Assembly: GCA_019671135.1 (NCBI GenBank)
Contig: JAHRHY010000002.1
Location: forward strand, 2,108,001 to 2,172,000
DNA: 64,000 nucleotides
Source: Linnemannia hyalina
Taxonomy: Eukaryota > Mortierellomycota > Mortierellomycetes > Mortierellales > Mortierellaceae
Direction: 5' to 3'
Shown: positions 1 through 11,067 of the stretch, one piece after another
How positions within the stretch are numbered: position 1 is the first letter of the stretch
How the letters are laid out: every line of letters starts with the position of its first letter
Position numbers and translations under genes: made by a program
The notes under the pieces: generated by a model
Databases searched by the model: none
Told to the model about the DNA's origin: nothing
What the model saw: only the letters and a program-made list of their open reading frames with translations

Positions 1-50
1 TGGATGAGGATGATTTGGAGGACATTGAGGAGGATGAGGATAGCGAATAG
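1..50 (+). CDS. Partial CDS, acidic C-terminal tail of an unidentified protein
   Basis: The frame whose first full codon is at position 3 is open from the window edge to a TAG at 48-50. It encodes 15 residues, almost all Asp or Glu (DEDDLEDIEEDEDSE). Such acidic tails are common at the ends of nuclear and ribosome-biogenesis proteins, but family assignment is impossible from this fragment. The gene body lies outside the window. The call rests only on an open, strongly biased frame that ends just before non-coding sequence. Confidence 0.5.
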   Translation, partial: DEDDLEDIEEDEDSE

Positions 51-3000
51 AATCCCTACGCGCTTTTTGGGAAAGAGGTAGAAGGGGTTGGGTGAAGAAG
101 GTTCGTGCCAGGCGCTTTGAGGGAGGTGGGCTGTAATTCTATGGCGGCTCATCGTTCTTTTTGTTTGCGTCTCGGCACGGCCCTCCGTCATGTTTTGCCT
201 TTTTATTTGTCTTGTACTCCCTGACCACTCTCTCTTTTTCTTCTACTCACATGCACATCCCACTTCAACCACATAACACACTACCAACAATTCACCCATT
301 ATTCTTCTATTCCACCACGCATGCATTTCATACATAAATTTTCATTTGTTTACTTTTTGTCATCTTTTACCCTCCTTCTCAGGCACAGGACCCTTGTACT
401 GAATTGAGTACATCGAGACTTGGTGGCTGTAGGGTAGGGTAAGGTAGAGTTGTTGACATGCCAATGACTGGCTGGCCAATGAGGGTCTATGTTGTGTCAC
501 TAAGGTTTGCCTTTTTTTTTTGTTTTATTTGGATAAGAAAAAACACGGCCAACTTTTTTTCCTCTCTTTTTCGCGGTTGTGGAGAAAGGTGAGGGGGAAA
601 AAAAAAGAGGTTAAGTGGGACCTGTGAGGGTGGGCGGGGGGAGTCTCACGGAGAAACCCTGCCTGTTTCGGGTATAGGTATCTGGCGCTGAGATATGAAC
701 CTTAGAGCCAGAGAGCAGGAGCGAGAGCACTGAGAAAAAAAAGAAAAGAATGAAAGGAATGGGTGAACCCCTAAAACTCGATCATACAACAGCTCTATTT
801 GTTTGCTCATTTCTAAAAACTCTTTTTTTTTTTTGTCCACATAACAGAGCAAAAGGTGTGCAAAGGAATAATTCTTAATGATTTATTTTCCGTCCGCCTA
901 GATCAGCATGGTGGTGCTTCGTTGGCAAAGAACCGATCGACTGGCATGGTTGGGCGCAATCACTGTCATAAGAGAAAAGATGGAAAAGAACGTGGCGGAG
1001 GAAAAAAAAAAAAAAAAGAACTAAAGAGAGATGGCATGTAAGTGTGTATGCATGCATGCAGTCTGCGGTAAAGTAATTTATCTAGCAAATGAGGTATGGC
1101 GTAGTTGACGTCTTTTCTGCTTACGCTACGGTAGACACGAGCAGACAAGTCAAGAGTCTAGGCAAAGGGCAAAGGGTCTGGCGAAATTCTCGTATGATGC
1201 GAGGTGCGGTGCTGGCCGAAAAAAGTTCTTCCCTTTCTGGTTTATCTACTCTTGCTGTACGCTCAACAGCCCTCTGGTGTTCGCTCTCGCTATCGTCACC
1301 TCCTTCTTTTTTCCTCGGTGTTTCGGGTCCAGCGAGGTGCCTGGTGGCGTTGTGGCGTAGAATAGGGTAAGGTAAGGTACAGGATAAGGTAAGGATTAGA
1401 GTGGCACGGACGGTATTCGATGCTGATTGACTAGAAGAGAAAAATAAAAGGTTAGGGGGTTGGAGTAGGCGGAGTAGGGAGCAAGGGTAGCTGGGTTATT
1501 TGGTTGAAATGGCGGCGGACCTGTGTGTGTGTTTGTGTGTATGTTTGTGTGCGTGTTTGTGTGCGTGTTTGTGTGTATGTGTGTGTGTTGTGTGCTGGCC
1601 AACAAGAAGATGGAAGGAGAGATCAAGCAGGGGTGTAGGTTGGTGCATGGCTAATGATTGGTCGATTGGTCCACTGTATTTTTTTTTCTTGGAGTGTGTT
1701 GTTCTCTTCGTCCTGTTGCTTTTGAAAATCCTTATTTCAGTAAACACACAGTGCGTTGATAGGGCGTAGAAGGAGTGTAGGGAGGGTAGGGAGCGAAAAG
1801 TGTAAGAAGGGCTGAGGGGTTTAAGTGTAGGAAGGGGTAGAAGGAGGATCGGGTGAGGCCTCTCTTTCTATTACCTTAGCCTACAGTTCTGAGGGCGATG
1901 AAGGGCTACTTCTCTTGTTTGCCTTTTGTCTTTTTAGGTTATATGTGTGGCGGGGGTACCTTTCTAAAAAGTCCCCGACGAGTTCAAAGGGCGAGCGCAT
2001 AGAAAGTCGACTGGGATGATATTCATGACTGTACTACAGAGGTGATGATAGACCAGTTTGGTGCCGTTGTTTCCAATATGTTCTTCCCGCCATGATGTTC
2101 AGCTGCCCGGTTGTGTATCGAGATTGCGCGTCATTGTTATCGTTAGTCATCTTGTACATCCTTCCCGCGCTGCGTGTATATCGTTAATGTGTTTCCATCC
2201 CTGGTTGAACAAGAGGTGCATGGGTATGGTCGCACCTGGATGGAGAAAAGAATCATTTAGCATGGTACAATGATGGATACATGGGACAATGAGGAAGACG
2301 GAGAAAAAAGAAGGAACCCTTGTTTTTTTTCTTTGTCGACGAATATGCCTGTGCTTCCGCTTCGATGCTCACCATGGTTCTTTGTGTCTACTTTTTTTTC
2401 CCCTTCTGTCCTGGCGAGACATGTCTCTGGAACTTTTTTCTCTGTCGCCCTTTCTTCCCCCGTTCCATTCCTTTCCTTTGAATTGTGTTTTTGACCATGT
2501 GTCCGCCACGATCGAGTGCGAAAGGATAGAATAAGAGAGATGGTAAACCTAATGGGGTCTGGACATCGTCTTTTTGCTTTTGTTCGTGTCAACAAAAACA
2601 AATATGCCTTGTTCTTTGTTTATTTTCTCCTCTCCGCTCTCACTCCATCCCTTGTTCTTTTTGGGCTGCAATTTTGAGAGCACATTGCTCATTACATCCA
2701 CCACACAACACACACAAACATCTCGACACACGAAAGGGAAGGCACGCACATATCCTACAAACCCTATCCTTGTCCTCCCCTTCACTCTAATCCGCTAATC
2801 ATCCACTTGATCACCCACCCTTTTTCTTTTCCTTTTCTCCCTCCTCGTCCTAACCACACTCCTCGGGCCTGCAGGTCGACTCCGCTTCGCTTTTTTTTTT
2901 GCTCTGTCTCTACTCTCTGACTCTCATTTGCTCGTTGTTCACCTCTCTGATTTTTTGCATTTAAATACGGAGCCCTCTCCCGGCTCTTTTTATTTTTTGA

Positions 3001-3573
3001 TTCTTTCCTCTTTTTATTTTTTTTTCTTCTCCTCTCTGCACTCTCACTTCTGAAGTCATTTTGCCACCTCCTCCGCCCTCACTTCCTTCCTTCGCTCGTT
3101 CTTTTTCTCTCCCTCCCAGAACTTTTATTACTCCATCCTCGCTTGCGTGCCACGGCTCAATTTACCCGTCTCACTTGCTTCTTGTGTCTTTGCTTCAAAA
3201 CCAGGACCTGTAACGACTAATCCGGTTCCCCTCTTCACATAACGTAAGGTCTCAATAATAACGTCATTGGCACCAGTTGACGTCGTTGACGCCACCCTTA
3301 TTCTGTCCTGGTTTTGTAGGTCATAGACATTCTTTCCTCTTCACTGACTCTCTTTTTCTTCTTTTTTCCCTTCTCACTCCTCTTCGCATTATTCCCATTT
3401 CACTTCACTTGACTTCACAACACTCCACTTCACTTCAATCTCTCTCACACAACAACCCCCTTGTACATACAACACACATTGACCGTTACGCCCACGCTAT
3501 CCACCTCTCTTCATTTAACTCCCGCATCATCTATTCCCTCACCTCTCCCTCACAGAACAACAAAAACACACAT
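51..3573. other. Intergenic region, 3.5 kb
   Basis: No convincing gene was seen. The region holds short low-complexity ORFs on both strands, T- and A-runs, a TG-rich microsatellite (1522-1594), GGTAA/TAGGG-like short repeats near 430-447 and 1364-1395, and from about 2800 a strongly pyrimidine-rich stretch that leads into the downstream transporter gene and probably contains its promoter and 5' leader. Confidence 0.6.
1522..1594. repeat. Imperfect TG/GTTT microsatellite
   Basis: About 70 bp are nearly pure alternating TG with interspersed GTTTGTGTGC and GTAT units. The repeat creates spurious open frames of Val/Cys/Leu on one strand and Thr/His on the other, which are not genes. Confidence 0.9.
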
Positions 3574-4992
3574 ATGACGACGGCACCCGAAGGACACCAG
3601 GTGGTGTACAAACTCTACAAGGCCCGGTACTTTGGCCTCTTCTCAATCGTCCTTCTCAACATTGCGACCGGGTTCGTCTGGCTCTCATACTCGTCCGTCC
3701 CTGACGCAGCACGGGACTACCTCAACGCCAATGACTTCTTGGTCTCGCTGACGTCGATCCTCTACTTTATCGCCTACATCATCATGGCCCCCGTCTCCGG
3801 ATGGATGTTCGAGAAGCATGGAATCAAGAAGTCCCTCATCTTTGGCGCCTCGATCCAGATCGTCGGCGCTTGGCTCCGGTATTTTGCCAATTTTATTGAC
3901 TCGACTCCCGATAACAACACGGGGCGGTTGGTCTTGACCATGGTCGGCCAAATTATTGCTGCAGGCGCTCAGCCCTTCTTCTTGAACTTACCTCCTAAAT
4001 TCGCGGCGGTCTGGTTCTCGGAGAATGGACGGACAACGGCGACGATGATCGGGTCTGTCTCCAACGCCCTTGCCGCCGCCCTAGCTCAGCTCATCATCCC
4101 CATTGTCACTGACAACAAAGTCCCCAGCACAATGTCCAACACGACCTTGTTCACTGCCATCCTAGCCATTGTTGCTTTGATTCCAGCTCTCTTTGTTGCT
4201 GACCGCCCTCCTAGCCCACCTTCCCCCTCTGCGGCCGAGGCGCTTCAGGAGACTGCAGAGGAGCCCTTCAAGACATCGCTCAAGAAGACCACCTCTAACA
4301 AGCAGTTCCTCTTGCTCATGATCACCTTCGGTTCCCTCGTCGGTGTCTTCAACACCGTCACGTCACTCATTGCTACTTTCTCCCAGCCCTATGGATACAC
4401 TGTCAACGAGGCTGGATACTTTGGAGCCGGAATGGTCGTTGCTGGACTCATTGGTGCCGGTATCTCGGGCCCCGTGATGGACAAGACCAAGCAGTACAAG
4501 TCTCTCTGCAAGCTCGGCGTCCCCGTCGCCACTGCCTTCCTGGTCGCGCTGATCTTTGTCGTCCGCGTCAACTGTTTTGCGGGCATCATGGCCGTCATGG
4601 TCTTCATTGGCGTCTCTGCTTTCGCCGTCCTTCCTGCAGCACTTGAGCTCGCCGTCGAGATCACATACCCCGTCACTCCTGCTTCATCCGCCTCGGTCCT
4701 ATGGGCGTGCGGTCAACTTGTCGCCGTCATCATGCTGTTCGTCTGCACTGCCCTTCAGAACAACGACCTGTCGATCGAGAAGGGTCTCAACCCTCCATTG
4801 ATCTTCCTCGCCATCTGGGCTGCTGTCTTTGGCGCCGCCCCAATCATGCTCATCACCTCACCTTACAAGCGGTTGGAGGCTGAGGCTGCCAAGCGGAAGC
4901 GTGATGGGGCCGACAGTCTGACTACTATTGACGGTGCCAATGGCGGCAAGCACGAGTACCTTGAAGAGAAACAGTCTGCTAATGTCGTTTAA
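3574..4992 (+). CDS. MFS transporter, SLC49/FLVCR-like
   Basis: Single-exon gene for a 472-residue polytopic membrane protein. The ATG at 3574 is preferred because the in-frame sequence upstream is low-complexity leader without ATG support, and the usual MFS N-terminus begins about 20 residues later. Hydrophobic segments fit twelve transmembrane helices in two halves separated by a hydrophilic loop near residues 215-240 rich in Pro and Ser. The stretch around residues 130-160 (QPFFLNLPPK followed by AAVWFSENGR and TTATMIGS) matches the FLVCR/SLC49 signature after helix 4. Family members in animals move heme, choline or related organic molecules; the substrate in fungi is not established, so only a plasma- or internal-membrane facilitator is inferred. 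The C-terminus is a short Lys/Glu-rich cytosolic tail. The gene stands alone with long non-coding flanks and a CT-rich leader. Confidence 0.88.
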   Translation: MTTAPEGHQVVYKLYKARYFGLFSIVLLNIATGFVWLSYSSVPDAARDYLNANDFLVSLTSILYFIAYIIMAPVSGWMFEKHGIKKSLIFGASIQIVGAWLRYFANFIDSTPDNNTGRLVLTMVGQIIAAGAQPFFLNLPPKFAAVWFSENGRTTATMIGSVSNALAAALAQLIIPIVTDNKVPSTMSNTTLFTAILAIVALIPALFVADRPPSPPSPSAAEALQETAEEPFKTSLKKTTSNKQFLLLMITFGSLVGVFNTVTSLIATFSQPYGYTVNEAGYFGAGMVVAGLIGAGISGPVMDKTKQYKSLCKLGVPVATAFLVALIFVVRVNCFAGIMAVMVFIGVSAFAVLPAALELAVEITYPVTPASSASVLWACGQLVAVIMLFVCTALQNNDLSIEKGLNPPLIFLAIWAAVFGAAPIMLITSPYKRLEAEAAKRKRDGADSLTTIDGANGGKHEYLEEKQSANVV

Positions 4993-7674
4993 GTGATACT
5001 CTGTCCATAGTGGAGGTTAATTGGGACATTTTCTTTGGTTGGGAAGGCCTAGTGCCAAATATTTTGTTAATAATAATACCCCTATTTTTTTGATCCTTGA
5101 TGTACTTGGACATGTGTATATCCATGGTGCGACCATGTTATTTGCCTTTTGTGGTACGATGCGGATGAATGGATGGTGTACAGTACGTATGCTGCAAAGG
5201 ATACTTGTTGCATGCATAATGTTTGCCTTTTGAGATGGGAGATGGTGTTCAAATCTATCCTGCAAGGGAAGTGGGGAGGAAGGAAAGCGGGACAAAGATG
5301 AGGTGTTTTGTGTTTCTTGTTGTCTCGTATGATATGTGAACCCACCTTTTTGCCTTTTTTTTTTCGTGTTCCACTCCCTTACACTGGACTAGGACAATCG
5401 ATTATTCACAATACTGTCAAGCAGAAAGCCATTACTTGGTATCACTTTTGTTTTGCAAGTACTGTGAGTTGTGAAAGACGCAACAGGCCCGATGTGACAG
5501 AGAATGTAGCCTCTTCTTTGCCTGATCGACATTTGCTTCCTCAGTCCCCACCCAATGCACAAAGCCTGACTTGGACCTTGTCAGCAGCCTTATATAAGAC
5601 AAACAAGAGAATCGCTTTTGCAATGAGACTTATTAGTAGACTAAGCTAGCGCGCGATAGACCGATGACTCGGCGTCGATTATTCTCGTCCTATGCATCTC
5701 GATGACGCGTTTGGGAACGAAGGGTTTCTTATCACCCACGAAAACCGGCCACGACGATCTTCAGACATTGAACCCGCGGACCTGCCCATTGGAGGCCAAG
5801 GAGGTGATTCACGCTCCACCACATGGTTTCCCACCACCGCACGCCCCGCGCGGCTGCGGTATCTTGATGAATCATATCGTCGGATCGAGGCGCAGGCGAC
5901 CAGCCGAAAGAAATGCAAGAAGTGACGGTGAGGGAGGAAAAATATCTGGCTTCAAGGTGGATGTTCATGGGAGTACATATCTTCACAGGTACATAATACA
6001 CAGGCAATCAGGCGTGGAGAGGCCTAAACTCGTTGTCCACTATGGCGACCACGCGCGGAGGATCCATAACTAAGCGGTTGGTATACAGTGTTGTCGTGGA
6101 CAAACACATTGAGAGGAAGGAAGAGGAGGAGGAGGAGGAGGAGGAGGAGGAGGGGCGGGATCGGTCCCTGAAGTGTTTCTTGAGATGACCATATTTAGCG
6201 GAAAAAAGATAAGAGAAAGGAGGTAATAGGGCTTGAATATCTTGTGGAGGAATGATGAAGACAATGAAGGAAAATAGGTGAGACCTTGGATATGGGTAAT
6301 AAGGGAGGAGAAAGTGCGAGTTGACATGGGTGGGGAGTGTCGGTTCAATGTGGCTTGTGAGCATGTGTGAAAGTGGGGTGAGGGATGGGTTTGTTGTAAG
6401 GACATGTCCTCGAGTGAACACATGAAGGGATACCATGCCTTTTGTCAATATGCATGGCAGGCCCCTGTTGATTGTTTTTTTTTTTTTTTTTTTTTGGCCT
6501 TTGTATAGTTGCAAGGAAAAATACTCTGCTGTGGATGAACCAAAGCACGTCCAATCCGGACAGTCAGGTCAATCTCTTCTTGTTCATATCAGATTAGATC
6601 GTATCTTATCTCTTCATCGGCCTTTCCTATTTGATAGAGTAGTTTCTGATAACCTTCTTTTTGATCTTTTTATTTTTGTCGACTTCCATCACGACAGCTG
6701 CAGAGGTGTGCAAATCCTTGCTGAATAATGGAAAAAAAAACATATAAAGTACATGCAACACAAGGACCCTATGAAGGCGCGATGCGAAGAAAGAAGGAAA
6801 AAAAAAGAGAAACAGAGTGCATGCTATCCTTCTCAAGGGTTGTTGGTCACATCCATTATTAATAAGAAACATGGACCCCGAAAAAAAAGCGGGAGTGTGC
6901 TTTGAAGAGAGGCTATCTGTTCTTTCTTGTTTCTTCTTCCACTGCCCCTGCATATCTCTTCCCTCTAACAACCCTAACTGAGTCTAATTTCTTTTCCCGT
7001 GCAGCTCGAACAAGTCATTCTTTGATCAACCTACGTTTATTTTTGGCATGCATGGTACCCCTTTTCTTTGTCTCTGGCTCTGTTACCTTGATCTGCTAAT
7101 GTGCGGTACGCAACATTCAATCCAAATTGTGGGAGCGAATGCCGAAAAAAGCGTTCACAAGCAAGCAGAGTTTATACGGCAAAGGTAGAGTTTCCCTATC
7201 CCTTATTGCGCAGGAACCCCCCGCCGTCGCATTGCTCGTTAGCAGAGCACAAGTAAGGCGGACGCGTGGTAGAGAGAGAGATATTTACCAAAGCATTGAT
7301 TAACCAAGCGGCTCCATTTTTCCTATAGTATGGTTTATTGGGAGTAAGTGAAGAGGAGGAAGAAAATAGTGAGGAAGGAAGTGTAAAGTGAAGGAACAAA
7401 AAAGAGAGGAAAAAATGGCACATTGCGCTTGCCTTTAAACTAGCAACCTCGCCCTACTCACTTTCCCACATGCCTGCCCAATGCTTGCAAAGTCACTCCG
7501 TTGCATTCAGACTATCTCCGCCAGATACCATGAACCTTTCTCCTTTCATTTCAGGTATATAAAAAGGAAAACCATACTAACTCATTGACTATTCATATCT
7601 AACACACAACTGCATGTTATCTCATCTCCAAACCAACTACCTCCGATTGCAACGCCATTTGTACCTATTTAATA
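4993..7674. other. Intergenic region, 2.7 kb
   Basis: No supported gene. The open frames here (for example around 5692-6073 and 6008-6514) are short, overlap on both strands and show no recognisable domain. A GGA trinucleotide tract lies at about 6124-6154 and a T-run of more than 20 bases at about 6474-6495. The right end carries a TATA-like element before the next ORF. Confidence 0.55.
7556..7565 (+). promoter_or_regulatory. TATA-box-like element
   Basis: The sequence TATATAAAAA lies 110-119 bp upstream of the ATG at 7675 and is followed by a pyrimidine-rich leader. Position and form fit a core promoter for the unidentified ORF downstream. Confidence 0.5.
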
Positions 7675-8610
7675 ATGGGCAAATCTTTGTCTCTCGTCAC
7701 CCTCAGGCGCCTTGCAGCTGTCGAATCCAACGCTCCTCTGTGCTCTGACTCTGGGTCTCTTTGCCGCGATGCCTCCGAGGCCCTTCCTCTCCTCCCCCCC
7801 AAGCAAGTAATCTTCTCGCACTCTGAGATCCATGGCTTAGGTCACCGTGCGCATCGTCTGTCTGTTGGCAATGACAAGTATACAGACCCCATCACCTATC
7901 TCCCGTCTGGGAAGAGCGGCACCAACCAGGACCTCGACCAAATGATACAGGGCGTTATCGACACAAACATGGAGTTTAGATACAGCGGCGACAGGTGCCA
8001 CAAAGCCCTCCTCGGCGCCATCTGCAACCAACGTCCAAGCAACCTCGATATGTTTATCGTGAATGCAAGATCAAGAGCATCTCAAATCCATCATCGAGAT
8101 CAGTCCTCGCCTTTTGCATCGTACCTCACTCTCGACTTTGACTATCTGGCATGTGATATCATCGCCTAGACCTTGAACCACCATATACCTTTTTTCATAT
8201 ATCTCCCTTTGTCTCCTTTTCTCAATATATCAGCCTACAAAGTGTTTCTTTGGAATAAGCGGAACAAATGGCAAAACACATATATTGTTATCAGCTGCCC
8301 ATCATGCCACCACGGTGGCTTCAGCCCAGTGCTCAACTCTGCGGTCCTATCCTCTTGCTCACCAAACTGCCTCTTCTCTGCCTCAAGGTACTTTGACCTG
8401 GCCGCCGTGGTAATGCCTGAACTGGGTCAACAGCGCGCTGGTCTTCTACCATCCCCTCATCCTTCATATGTCAATCCTGCGCAACTTAATCATACCGCCA
8501 CTGCATTCGCCGCAGAAGTAAGCAGGTATGTTCATCCACAAATTGACGCGTCTTTTATGCTCAATTTACCAATCAACTTCGCACTTATCAAAATGAAAAT
8601 CGCATTTTAG
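7675..8610 (+). CDS. Unrecognised ORF, interrupted by one TAG or an 81-nt intron
   Basis: I do not recognise this protein. From the ATG at 7675 the frame is open for 164 codons, meets TAG at 8167-8169, then stays open in the same frame to 8608-8610. If 8153-8233 (GTGATA...CAG, 81 nt, a multiple of three) is removed as an intron the stop disappears and a 284-residue protein results; the donor is weak, so a nonsense mutation is an alternative. The product is Ser/His-rich, with no signal peptide and a CPSC motif early in the second part, which could be half of a metal-binding site. A TATA-like box lies upstream. The ORF ends 69 bp before a DNA transposon, so it might be an accessory gene or a relic connected with mobile DNA. 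Codon-level coding quality cannot be judged by eye. Confidence 0.35.
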
Positions 8611-8679
8611 CTCGTAATTGTCGCGCAATGATAGCATGCTTAGCTCTCGCTTTTTCGAGAACGAGCAAAAGCAATATTA

Positions 8680-8751
8680 CCTCCATGAAAGAGGTATTCT
8701 AAACCTTGAAAACACAGTCTCGAATATATAGTGCACATGAGCATTGACGCA
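8680..8751 (+). repeat. Left terminal inverted repeat
   Basis: It begins CCTCCATGAAAGAGGTATTC and ends ATTGACGCA. Aligned with the reverse complement of 10997-11067 it shows five substitutions and one single-base gap. Confidence 0.9.
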
Positions 8752-8752
8752 C

Positions 8753-10902
8753 CTATGCACAGAGAAAGAAAAGGAAAGTCATGTTATATTCATGTCCATT
8801 CGCAACTTCTTCAATCAACTCTTCATCCCTAACGGCCGTACAAGCACGCACAAGGTGTTTTACTGCTTTTCGGACCTCCTCCTTCCTTCCTTGGCCTCGC
8901 TCCCCACTCTGTCGCACTCGCTTGATACCGTCGATTTTGAGAACATCACTGTCTCTTGCCAAATGTTTCAGCGTCTCGATAGTCGCATAGATATCTGTGT
9001 CTGCGATGAGTGAGCTTCCAGGATCCTCGTGGCTTGAGCAATCGCCAGTGCTTACTTGATCACCGCCCACGCTTTCCCCTTCTCCACCCTCCTCATCCAT
9101 TTGTCGTAGCTCCTCCTCGGCCTGCTCATCCCTGCTTTCTACCGCTCTGAAACCCACTACATTCGCTTGCCCAATCTCAGCGATGATATGTTCGAAATAT
9201 GCCTTCTCCTGCTCTTTGTATCGTTCGTGCTGGGTAGACTGAGGTTTTATCTGCTGCTCATCCTTAGTTGGCCATCGTCTTCGAAGCTCCTCGGGCATTT
9301 CTGTTGGAAGGACAGGGGTTTTGGCGAAGCAGTTGTGCAGTGTGGAAGGTTTGATCTCACCCCATGCGTCTGGGATCAGTGTCTAAGCGCGCCCATTGGA
9401 AATAGTCATAGTTTGGTCGAAGTTACGAGCAAGATATATTTCACGGCCAAGCTTCTCCAGAAACGCTCGTTCGAAAGCACTGATAACGCCGGCGTCGAGA
9501 GGCTGGGTAATCGATGTTGAGTTTGTGGGTAGTCGCCGGATGCAAAGATACTTCCAAGGAATTCCATGTTGATGGTCGCGCATATCGATATCATTGTGTG
9601 ATCCTGCGGAATCTAGAAGGAGAAGAATTGGCTGTGAGAGCTCATTATCCAACTGTTGCAGCCAGCGTACGAATACATCGCCGGTCACCCATCCTTTCTC
9701 CGTCTCTTCTTCAACATCTCTAGGGATGTGTTCGCCTAACGGGTATCAAGCAGCCATAAAGGTTAAAATCTAAAAAAAGAATGCTGTCATTTGTAGCACT
9801 GTCATACATATAGTATATTACCGATAACCACTGGCCTCAATGACTGTTTAGTCTTGGCCAAGGCGAGAGACGTGCCAGAGGCATTGATGCAAAATAAAAT
9901 GGATACTTTGCAGTCCCGGAGAGCCTTGGCGCCAGATTTGAAAAGCGATGTCGTGTAAGATTTGGTGTCCAGTTCCTTTACATACGTCCCAGTCTCATCG
10001 CAAATGAAGATAGTGTCGGGAGTGTACTGGGCGCAAAACTGGCGAATTTCAACGAGCTCGGGCTCGATTGCCTCCAAATCGACCGATCCCGCCTCTCCAT
10101 GAAGCTGACAATACGAGATACGATGCTGTTTCCTGAGTGAGTCGAACCAATAGGCCGAAAAAGATAACGGCACCTCGGATACAGTGCTACCCGAATCGTC
10201 CTTGAGATCGCAAAGAACCATACATGCGAAATGAGCTGCCGACTTCATCATCTTGCCCGTCACAGGAACATTCTTCTTGCGTTGATCGTGCAGCCAGTAG
10301 AGCAGGGCCTGCTCGATCACTAGACCTTTCCGCTTGACGATGTAATGAGCGTCATCGGGAAGTGTCTTAGCTGCAGCACGTAGCTATTGATTGACATATT
10401 GTAAGTAACAGGAATCTTAATAAATTACTTTTGATGTATACAGCTCTTGGCAGCTTGTTGAAAATAATAATATACCTTATCTTCTCGGCTCAGCATGCGT
10501 TCAAAAGTTTTTCTTGGAAGGTTGACTCCTATCGCAGTCCCAAAGGAGCGGGGGGAAAGCTTGAAAAATGGGATGTTCTCCTTCCGTTTTTCGAGATAGT
10601 GATATATGTCCAGCAGTTCGACTTGCGCTCGTAGGGAGCGAGAGACTCTTGCACGCGGAATCTCGAACTTGTCGGCAGTAGGGAATACAATGACAGCAGC
10701 CATGTCATCGTTCCTGGCGCTGTTCAAAAGGTCGTTCTATCGCAGTCGGTGAGTGGCGTTGATCTCTTCAAGCTTTCGGTTGGTGTATATGTTTTGTCCT
10801 TCTTGGAGGTGAGCTGAGGAGGGCGGGTTTCTGTTTTTGGGCTCGCGTCTTAACCTCATCCGCAAACGAGCGGCGTCGACGCTTAACTTTATTTGTTGCC
10901 AT
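8753..10902 (-). pseudogene. Disrupted pogo/Tigger DDE transposase
   Basis: The gene reads leftwards with a basic start (MATNKVKRRRRS), a helix-turn-helix DNA-binding region (about 10630-10790), a CENP-B/Tc5-type second helix-turn-helix (LVIEQALLYWLHDQRKKN region, about 10250-10350) and a DDE_1 catalytic core. All three acidic positions are visible: Asp in FICDETGTY, Asp in LLLLDSAGSHN, and Asp in TSITQPLDAG. Two introns restore the frame, at 10384-10475 (phase 0) and 9736-9821 (phase 1, giving VVIGEHIPRD). Lesions: an in-frame TAG at 10737-10739, another TAG at 9383-9385 just before the conserved DAWGEIKPSTLHNCF segment, and an apparent frameshift between the basic N-terminus and the first helix-turn-helix near 10775-10800. 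The family cuts and pastes DNA at TA sites. This copy should not make a full-length enzyme. Confidence 0.85.
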
Positions 10903-10996
10903 GGTGAATGACGAGTTACTGAAATGTATAATGTATAAGATGCGTCCATGGTGAATGTAAGAGAGATGTAAAACTACATGGACATGGCTGCATGGC

Positions 10997-11067
10997 TGCG
11001 TCAATGCTCACGTGCACTATATATTCGGGACATGTTTTCAAGTTTTAGAATACTTCTTTCATGGAGG
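10997..11067 (-). repeat. Right terminal inverted repeat
   Basis: The minus-strand reading begins CCTCCATGAAAGAAGTATTC and continues to ATTGACGCA, matching the left repeat over 71-72 positions. It is followed by TA at 11068-11069. Confidence 0.9.

Larger units (their letters stand above)
8680..11067 (-). mobile_element. pogo/Tigger-type DNA transposon, complete ends
   Basis: A 2,388-bp element bounded by inverted repeats of about 72 bp and flanked on both sides by TA (8678-8679 and 11068-11069), the target duplication of the Tc1/mariner/pogo superfamily. It carries one transposase gene on the minus strand whose final stop codon lies two bases from the left repeat, as expected of a compact autonomous element. 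The repeats are about 92 percent identical by eye, which suggests a modest age. The transposase reading frame is broken, so this copy could at most be mobilised in trans. Confidence 0.88.

Noticed and set aside
1500..1769. Small Cys/Val-rich protein at the TG microsatellite
   Set aside because: The Cys-Val-Cys-Leu pattern is a direct translation of the dinucleotide repeat.
6008..6514. 168-codon minus-strand frame
   Set aside because: It is built from a GGA repeat (Ser run), a poly-T run (Lys run) and Ser/Thr/His-rich sequence, with no sign of coding constraint.
8753..9298. 181-codon minus-strand frame as a separate gene
   Set aside because: It is the in-frame C-terminal part of the transposase, separated from the catalytic core only by one TAG codon.
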